Shown one piece after another: positions 55,713-64,000 of a stretch of 64,000 nt of DNA. Every line of letters starts with the position of its first letter. Position 1 is the first letter of the stretch. Made by a program: the position numbers and the translations under genes. This DNA is from Myxococcales bacterium (lineage in GTDB: Bacteria; Myxococcota_A; Polyangia; Nannocystales; Nannocystaceae). The notes beneath the pieces were generated by a model. That model was given only the letters and a program-made list of their open reading frames with translations. It had not been told where the DNA came from and did no database searches. The stretch spans positions 248,001 to 312,000 of the forward strand of contig JACKDV010000006.1 in the NCBI GenBank assembly GCA_020633315.1, in the 5' to 3' direction.

Positions 55713-56735
55713 GTGCCGCGCCCCGTGGCCAACCCGCCCAACCCCTGGGACTCCACCCACGTGGAGTACCTGGGCGAGCCGCCGCCCGCGGCGCTGACGG
55801 TGTACGAGGAGCAGGCCCGCTCGATCGTCGCGAGCAACAGCAGCCCCGACGTCCCCTTCCGCTTCAGCATCAACCCCTACCGCGGCTGCTTCCACGGCTG
55901 CGCCTACTGCTACGCGCGGCCCACCCACCAGCGCCTGGGCCTGGGGGCGGGCACCGACTTCGAGCGCAAGCTGGTGGTCAAGACCAACGCGGTGGAGCTG
56001 CTGCGCGAGGAATTCGAGCGACCGCGCTGGCGGGGCGACGCGCTGGCGCTGTCGGGGGTGACCGACTGCTACCAGCCGCTCGAGGCCAGCTACGGCCTCA
56101 CCCGCGGGCTCTTGCAGGTCTGCCTCGAGTACCGCAACCCGGTGGGCATCGTGACCAAGGGCGCGCTGGTGCAGCGCGACCTCGACCTGCTGGTGGCGCT
56201 GCACGAGGTGACCACGCTGCGGGTGTACCTGAGCATCCCCTTCGCCGACGACGCGATGGGGCGGGCCATCGAGCCCTACGCGGCGTCGATCTCCCGGCGC
56301 TTCGCCGCGCTGCGGGCCCTGTCGGAGGCGGGAATCACCACGGGCGTGTCGGTGTCGCCGGTGATCCCCGGGCTGAGCGACGAGCAGATCCCCGAGATCC
56401 TCGAGCGCGCCCGCGAGGCGGGGGCCCAGCGCGCGTTCATGGTGATGCTGCGCCTGCCGGCCGAGGTGCGCCCGGTGTTCCTCGAGCGCCTGCACGAGGC
56501 GGTGCCGCTGCGCGCGGGCAAGGTGATCTCGGCCATCGAGCAGAGCCGCGGCGGTGGGCTCAACGACTCCCGCTTCGGCCAGCGCATGAAGGGCCAGGGC
56601 CCGCGCTGGGCGGCCATCGAGGCGCTGTTCGCCGCACACTACCGGCGCCTGGGCTTCGGTGAGGATCGCGGGCAGCTCCAGCACCAGCCCACCACCTTTC
56701 GACGGCCCCGGGCGCAGCGCGAGCTGTTCGAGTGA
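55713..56735 (+). CDS. PA0069-family radical SAM protein
   Basis: A 340-residue protein. The iron-sulfur motif CX3CX2C is in NPYRGCFHGCAYCYARP (C59, C63, C66). Conserved blocks VSPVIPGLSDEQIPEILE, MVMLRLPAEVRPVF and NDSRFGQRMKGQGPRWA agree with the PA0069/SPL-like group, which includes DNA spore-photoproduct-lyase relatives. Substrate unknown. GTG 55713; divergent from the TPR-like gene. Confidence 0.88.
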   Translation: MPRPVANPPNPWDSTHVEYLGEPPPAALTVYEEQARSIVASNSSPDVPFRFSINPYRGCFHGCAYCYARPTHQRLGLGAGTDFERKLVVKTNAVELLREEFERPRWRGDALALSGVTDCYQPLEASYGLTRGLLQVCLEYRNPVGIVTKGALVQRDLDLLVALHEVTTLRVYLSIPFADDAMGRAIEPYAASISRRFAALRALSEAGITTGVSVSPVIPGLSDEQIPEILERAREAGAQRAFMVMLRLPAEVRPVFLERLHEAVPLRAGKVISAIEQSRGGGLNDSRFGQRMKGQGPRWAAIEALFAAHYRRLGFGEDRGQLQHQPTTFRRPRAQRELFE

Positions 56736-56770
56736 GCGCCGTTGACCGCCCCCGTGGACGGGCGTAGAGC

Positions 56771-56854
56771 CAGCGCACCTTCGACACCCCCGAGGCCCTG
56801 CTCGCGCGGCTCGAGGGCGGCAAGGAGGCGCTGCTGTTCGCATCAGGCATGGCC
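56771..56854 (+). pseudogene. Transsulfuration (Cys/Met PLP) enzyme fragment
   Basis: Codons 56771-56854 read QRTFDTPEALLARLEGGKEA then LLFASGMA. This matches the conserved RxxNPTxxxLExxLAxLEGG and ALxFASGMAA region of cystathionine gamma-synthase-type enzymes. Only about 28 residues remain, with no start or PLP lysine part. Confidence 0.65.
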
Positions 56855-56879
56855 GTGGCCCAAGCCCCGGGTGCTCGAC

Positions 56880-57131
56880 ATGGCCCTGGCCGCCACCCTG
56901 GTGCCGCTGTCCACCCTGCACGAGTCGGCCGTGTTCTCGTTCATCGGTCGCGGGGCCAAGGACCTCGGCCCGCTCTCGCTGGCCCTGGTGCCCACCACGA
57001 TCCTCTTCGCCTACCTGCCGGTGCGGATCCACGCCTTCGCCGACGACCCGGGCGATCGAGCGAACCGCGTGTGGCAGTGGATCACCACCGGGTGGCTGAT
57101 CCTGCTGTCGCTGCTCGGCTCGCTGTCGTGA
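56880..57131 (+). pseudogene. C-terminal fragment of a membrane protein
   Basis: From ATG 56880 to TGA 57131, 83 residues include two or three hydrophobic segments (LGPLSLALVPTTILFAYLPV and WQWITTGWLILLSLLGSLS). The N-terminus joins directly to the PLP enzyme fragment, so this is likely the tail of a larger lost protein. It could still be expressed as a small membrane protein. Confidence 0.45.
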
Positions 57132-57150
57132 CCCCGGGCGAGGGCCGCGG

Positions 57151-57246
57151 CTAGCGAGCGCCGTAGCGCAGCACCAGGGGTCGCACGCAGGTGTCGAGCA
57201 CCGCGGCGCAGACCTCCTCCACGTCTGCGCAGGCCAGGCGCACCAT
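57151..57246 (-). CDS. Possible 31-residue peptide
   Basis: ATG 57246 to TAG 57151 encodes MVRLACADVEEVCAAVLDTC then VRPLVLRYGAR. It has three Cys and GC-rich third positions, but no ribosome site is evident. It lies beyond the S41 protease stop, in debris, and may be a remnant. Confidence 0.2.
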   Translation of the reverse strand: MVRLACADVEEVCAAVLDTCVRPLVLRYGAR

Positions 57247-57262
57247 GGCCACGAGGATATCG

Positions 57263-58462
57263 CTACCCGGCGCGCAGCAGGCCCAGCACCCGCAGCGCCT
57301 CGTCCACGGCGCGCTCGCGCTTGCTCGCGGGCAGCTCGAGATCGGGGGCGATGCCCACCCCGTCGATCACGCGGTCGCTGGGCGAGAAGTAGCGCGCGAT
57401 CGTCAGCTTGAGCACCGAGCCGTCGGGCATGCCCATGATCTCCTGCACGGTGCCCTTGCCGTAGCTGCGCTCGCCGATGCTCTGCGCCCGCCCGTTGTCG
57501 CGCAGCGCCGCCGTGAGCAGCTCGGCCGCGGAGGCGGTGTGGCGATCCTGCAGGACCGCCAGCGGCGTGGTGGTGTCGGTGCCGGCCTCGTGCGCCCGCT
57601 CCTCCCGCAGGATCCGCCCGCCCCGGCCCCGCGTGCGGGTGAGGATGCCGTCGGCCACGAACAGGTCGGCCACCACCAGCGCCTCGTCGACCTCGCCCCC
57701 CGGGTTGCCGCGAAGATCGAGGATCACCCCGGCCAGGCCGTCGGCCCCCGCGGCGCGGCGCAGCCGGGCCAGCTCCTTCTTCACGCCCTGCCCCACGCCG
57801 CGCCGGAACACCCGCACCCGCACCAGCGCGGCCCGGGTGGCGGCACCGCGGCCGTCGGTCACGTCGACCAGCTCGCCGACCACCAGGCGCTGCTCGCCGG
57901 CGCCGAGGGTGAGGTCGATGCGCTCGGGCTCGGCCGTGCCCTTGCGCTGGGCGAGCAGGGCCACCTCGCTGCCGATCTCTCCGGTGAGCCTGGCCTCGGC
58001 CTGCACCTGGCTGAGCAGCCGCCCCACCTCGGTGCCGTCGATCTCGAGGATGTGATCGCCGGGGACGAGGCCGACCCCGTCCGCGGGCGAGCCGGGCAGC
58101 ACGCCGAGCACCTCGAGCACCCGATCGCCGCCGCCCGGCAGCGCGTGCAGGTGTACGGTGAGCCCGGTGGTCCCGTCCTTGGGCTGGTCGCGCAGGGCCT
58201 TGCGCTCGGCCGCGGTGAGGAAGTGGCTGTAGCCGTCGAGACCGGCCACGATGTGCTTGAGGGCATCGGCAAGCAGGGCCGATCCGTCCACCGGCTCCAC
58301 ATAGCGATCGAGCACGGCGTCGAGGGCCTGGTGGAAGGACTCGCGATCGAAGCGAGCGCCGCCGGCCTCGGCCGTCGGCGCGCCACGGCCCGCGAGCACG
58401 GCCACCAGCCCCGCGGCCATGGCCCCGCACGCGAAACCGCTCCACCAGGCGCGCTTCCTCAC
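57263..58462 (-). CDS. S41-family C-terminal processing protease (CtpA-like)
   Basis: A 399-residue protein with GTG start and an N-terminal signal/anchor (WWSGFACGAMAAGLVAVLAG). The PDZ domain (VLGVLPGSPADGVGLVPGDH) precedes the S41 fold: LAGVILDLRGNPGGEVDEAL, the catalytic Ser in DRHTASAAELLTAAL, and the Lys in GERSYGKGTVQEI. The dyad cleaves C-termini of periplasmic proteins. It is divergent from the frameshifted ORF (41-nt gap). Confidence 0.92.
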   Translation of the reverse strand: MRKRAWWSGFACGAMAAGLVAVLAGRGAPTAEAGGARFDRESFHQALDAVLDRYVEPVDGSALLADALKHIVAGLDGYSHFLTAAERKALRDQPKDGTTGLTVHLHALPGGGDRVLEVLGVLPGSPADGVGLVPGDHILEIDGTEVGRLLSQVQAEARLTGEIGSEVALLAQRKGTAEPERIDLTLGAGEQRLVVGELVDVTDGRGAATRAALVRVRVFRRGVGQGVKKELARLRRAAGADGLAGVILDLRGNPGGEVDEALVVADLFVADGILTRTRGRGGRILREERAHEAGTDTTTPLAVLQDRHTASAAELLTAALRDNGRAQSIGERSYGKGTVQEIMGMPDGSVLKLTIARYFSPSDRVIDGVGIAPDLELPASKRERAVDEALRVLGLLRAG

Positions 58463-58503
58463 GGTTGCTATCGTGACGGACGAAGCGGTCGGGGTCCAGC
58501 CAC

Positions 58504-59071
58504 GTGGCGCTCGGTCGCAGCCACGGCCACCGCACGACGGCCAGGCAAACGACGCTCGACGCCGAACCGAGCGCAGGGCCACCGCCCGCGCCGTCGTCGC
58601 GCCAGCCCTGGAGCGGCTTCGTGTTCCGCGACGCGGCCTACCCCACCCCGGGCTCGGGCATGCAGGCCGACGTGCAGGCGGTGTCGGCCGGAGCGATCGA
58701 CACCGCGCGGGTCGCCTCGCTGCCCGCCGAGGCGTGGATGGTCTCGGCCTACACCCTGGACTGGAAGGCCGCGTGGGACATGGAGAGCGCGGTCACCCTG
58801 CGCGACGTGGCGCTCGATGCCTACGCGGTGGGCGTGGGCCGCAGCGGCCCCGAGGTGAAGGCAGCCGTCGAGGCCTTCCTCGAGGAGAACGCGGGGCTCT
58901 ACGGCAAGGACACGACGATGGCGCTGATGCACCTGCCCGGCTCGCAGGGCCTGGCCGTGGACCGCTGGACGATCGAGCCCCGTGGCCAAGGCGGAGATCG
59001 CCAGGACGGCCGACCCGGTGATGGTGCTCAGCCAGAGCATGATCGACCAGCTCCGCGCCATGGGGAGCTGA
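58504..59071 (+). pseudogene. Frameshifted ORF of unknown family
   Basis: From GTG 58504 a coding-like frame runs to about 58980 (DAYAVGVGRSGPEVKAAVEA, TTMALMHLPGSQGLAVDRW). It then becomes unlike protein, while the other frame continues well (VAKAEIARTADPVMVLSQSM then IDQLRAMGS, TGA 59071). One indel near 58980 joins them. I do not recognise the family; it may also be a fragment of a larger gene. Confidence 0.5.
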
Positions 59072-59218
59072 GGGAGCCGGCCTGGGGGCCGCCGCTCGCG
59101 CGCCGCCGAGCGGGCGCGGGGTAGGGGCGGGTCCGTGCTTGATCTCGCGCGGTGCCCCGCTCGACACTGGGCGGGTCGCGCCTGCGCGCGGCGCAGAGCC
59201 ACGCCGAGGCGCCCGTCC

Positions 59219-60322
59219 ATGAAAGCTCGAGACCTCTGCCCCACCTGCGGCACCGCGCTGGGACCCCTGCACGACAAGGACACGCTGCGACGCTGCTCGT
59301 CGTGCGCCCGGGTCAATCCACGGGGCTTCTACTACTGCGGCTACTGTGCCGCGCCCATGGAGACCACCGCCCACCGGGCCGAGCTGGCCGAGGTGGCGGC
59401 GCCGCCCGGCGGCTGGCCCAGCCTGGCGCGCGAGCTGGTGGAGGTGCGCTTCTTCATCGACCGCGGCGAGCTCGAGGAGGCCTTCGAGCGCATCGCGATC
59501 CTGCGCGAGCGCTACCCGGGGCACCCCGAGCTCGCGGAGCTGCAGCGCGGCCCCGGCGAGGGTCGCCCGCGTCCCGACACCCAGGTCAACCGCGTGGTGG
59601 ACTCGGTGCTCTCGAGCTCGTCGTCGCTGGGCGATGCGATGCCGCGCCGCGCTGCACCGCAGTGGAAGGCGCCGAGCGCCGACGCCGAGGTGAGCGAGGA
59701 CGGCCGCACCCGCGCCCACGAGGTGGTCCGCCCGGTCAAGGACGGCAAGCACCCGGTGGTGCGCAAGCGAGTGGCTCGCCCCGGCCAGGAGCAGCGCGCG
59801 GGCTCGTTCCCCTCGGTGTCCGAGCGCAGGGCCACGTCCACCGACGTGGGAGCGCCGGTGCCCGGCCCCGCCAAGGCCCGGCCCCGCGCCAAGACCGATC
59901 GCCACGCCGGGGTGGCGCCGATCCCCAGGCCCGGCGAGACCCCGGCCCAGCGAGCGCTGGCGTCGCTGTCGCAGCCCGAGGCTCCCGAGATCCGCGACGA
60001 GAGCTCCGCCTCGATCGAGATCGAGATCTCGTCGCCGCTCGACCTCTCGCCGGGGATGACCGTGGCCGTGCCCACCCTGCAGCCGCCGGCGCCCTTCCAC
60101 GAGACCGGCGAGGGCGAGGACGACGAGGCGCAGCCCAAGCGCGCTCGCAACGGCGTCCGCAAGCGATCGCTCAAGGCCCGCAAGCGCTCGGGCGTGCAGC
60201 CGCCGGTGCCGGCCGCTCCCGAGGGTCCCAAGGAGCCCGAGCCCGAGCCCCGACGTCGGGTTCGAGGCTACCGCTTCGGCTCGCACGTGCTCGGACGCCT
60301 GGGCGGCAAGGACAAGGGCTAG
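59219..60322 (+). CDS. Zinc-ribbon protein with disordered basic tail
   Basis: A 367-residue protein. Zinc-ribbon cysteines are C7, C10, C26, C29, C40, C43 (LCPTCG, RCSSC, YCGYCAAP). A helical segment follows at 65-105, then 250 residues low in predicted structure with Lys/Arg/Pro/Glu and Ser patches (SLSSSSSLGD-like, KRSLKARKRSGVQPP). Possibly a nucleic acid-binding or signalling adaptor. It lies 70 nt before the kinase-TPR gene on the same strand. ATG 59219. Confidence 0.65.
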   Translation: MKARDLCPTCGTALGPLHDKDTLRRCSSCARVNPRGFYYCGYCAAPMETTAHRAELAEVAAPPGGWPSLARELVEVRFFIDRGELEEAFERIAILRERYPGHPELAELQRGPGEGRPRPDTQVNRVVDSVLSSSSSLGDAMPRRAAPQWKAPSADAEVSEDGRTRAHEVVRPVKDGKHPVVRKRVARPGQEQRAGSFPSVSERRATSTDVGAPVPGPAKARPRAKTDRHAGVAPIPRPGETPAQRALASLSQPEAPEIRDESSASIEIEISSPLDLSPGMTVAVPTLQPPAPFHETGEGEDDEAQPKRARNGVRKRSLKARKRSGVQPPVPAAPEGPKEPEPEPRRRVRGYRFGSHVLGRLGGKDKG

Positions 60323-60392
60323 CAGAGCGCAGCGACGAGCCGCGCCCCGCGGGCGCCGGGTCGCGGGCGCTATCATCTCGTGGCGCCGTCGC

Positions 60393-63419
<3,027 letters not shown>

Positions 63420-63427
63420 GCCCCGTG

Positions 63428-63452
63428 CGGCCTGCCTGTGGGCCCCAGGCCG
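63428..63452. terminator. Hairpin between convergent genes
   Basis: CGGCCTG (63428-63434) pairs with CAGGCCG (63446-63452) around an 11-nt loop, between the kinase stop and the stop of the edge gene. No U-tract. Confidence 0.45.
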
Positions 63453-63475
63453 AGCCGGGACGCCGAGCCCCGTGC

Positions 63476-64000
63476 TCACGCCGCGCGACGGCGACGGCGA
63501 CGGCGGGCGATGCCGAGGGCGAGCGGCGGCAGCAGCAGCCACGGCGCGCGCCCGTGGGGCTCCACGGCGCAGGTGGTGGTGGGCGCGGAGCTCTGCACCG
63601 GGGCCTCGGGGGCCATCACCGGCTCGGGCTCGGGCGGGGCGCAGAGGCGGTCGAGCTGCTCGTAGCAGGAGTCCTCGAGCGCGTCGGCATCGAGACCCTC
63701 GAGCGTGCTCACCAGGTCCTCCTCCTCGCTGCCGTCGGCGCAGGTGCACAGCACCTCGCCCTCGTCGTTCACCTCGCAGCCGCCGAGGTCGGGCTCCTCG
63801 CACTCGGCCTCCTGCTTGCCCCACGAGCCGCAGGTCTGTGACCACGCCTCCCAGCAGGCATCCATCAGCTCGTCGTCGCTGGACATCGGCAGCTCGGGGT
63901 CCTGCAGCTCGTGCTCTCCATCGAGGCACTGGCAGGTGATCCGACCCGTGTCCTTCTTGGCCGTGCAGTAGCTGCCCTCGGGGTGCTCGCACACGGCCTG
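63476..64000 (-). CDS. Cys-rich protein with MYXO-CTERM-type sorting tail, 5' end outside window
   Basis: At least 172 residues are visible, continuing beyond base 64000. The exported-type region has many Cys (CEHPEGSYCTAKK, RITCQCLDG, CWEAWSQTCGSWG) and Asp/Glu. The C-terminus is a Cys-containing segment (TTTCAVEPHGRAPW) followed by a hydrophobic helix (LLLPPLALGIA) and an Arg run (RRRRRRR). That is the layout of MYXO-CTERM sorting tails, recognised by a dedicated myxobacterial surface-anchoring system. No start codon is inside the window. Confidence 0.75.
   Translation of the reverse strand, partial: QAVCEHPEGSYCTAKKDTGRITCQCLDGEHELQDPELPMSSDDELMDACWEAWSQTCGSWGKQEAECEEPDLGGCEVNDEGEVLCTCADGSEEEDLVSTLEGLDADALEDSCYEQLDRLCAPPEPEPVMAPEAPVQSSAPTTTCAVEPHGRAPWLLLPPLALGIARRRRRRRAA

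Noticed and set aside
54744..58535. 1263-codon minus-strand frame over the radical SAM and S41 region
   Set aside because: It joins the TPR-like gene to non-coding antisense. Only the 3' 909 nt (54744-55652) are a real gene; the radical SAM and S41 genes account for the remainder.

Overview
The window is very GC-rich DNA, with third codon positions almost all G or C. It carries several hallmarks of the myxobacterial suborder Nannocystineae (Nannocystis, Plesiocystis or Enhygromyxa relatives): many secreted Cys-rich lipoproteins with Ser/Gly/Thr-rich linkers, Hanks-type kinases fused to long TPR-like tails, a C-terminal Cys-helix-Arg sorting tail (MYXO-CTERM type) at the right edge, and an ECF sigma factor operon. 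The assignment is inference from gene content; no rRNA, tRNA, CRISPR array or intact mobile element was seen.

Layout. 1-12.4 kb is mixed housekeeping and accessory: gene remnants, RidA, a TerB-like protein, lipoproteins, FtsW, a degenerate sigma54-activator-like regulator, a thioredoxin-fold DUF255 protein and an M61-like protein without its zinc site. 12.5-23.4 kb is the most interesting part: a probable RiPP (ribosomally made, modified peptide) locus. A small Cys-free precursor-like gene is followed by a strong hairpin, then YcaO, TfuA, a glycosyltransferase, a metzincin-like protease, a CPBP membrane protease and an aminoglycoside-phosphotransferase-like kinase. These are joined by 4-20 nt overlaps or 3-nt gaps. 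A divergent methyltransferase lies before the operon and two overlapping sulfotransferase genes converge on its end. Standalone YcaO plus TfuA is the known pair for backbone thioamide formation, so a thioamidated and further decorated peptide is the leading hypothesis.

23.5-33.3 kb holds a DUF3667 gene broken by an amber codon, an OxyR / peroxiredoxin-glutaredoxin pair, an acyltransferase-epimerase pair, a phytoene-desaturase-like oxidoreductase, a secreted esterase and a glycosyltransferase. 33.6-46 kb is signalling (two kinases, a sigma/anti-sigma-type operon), a gamma-glutamylcyclotransferase-like gene, a beta-lactamase-fold hydrolase and FeoAB iron uptake. 46-53.5 kb has a sirtuin, a three-gene secreted DUF1592-type / DUF1501 / CxxCH operon, and two tandem lipoprotein genes sharing an identical 458-bp block. 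53.6-64 kb has a lipase-like hydrolase, a PA0069-type radical SAM protein, gene debris, an S41 protease, a zinc-ribbon protein, a second kinase-TPR protein and the edge gene.

The window is unusually rich in decayed genes (amidase, DUF6624, DUF3667, aldo/keto reductase, transsulfuration enzyme, nuclease-like tail, frameshifted ORF). Convergent gene ends commonly carry GC-rich hairpins without U-tracts.
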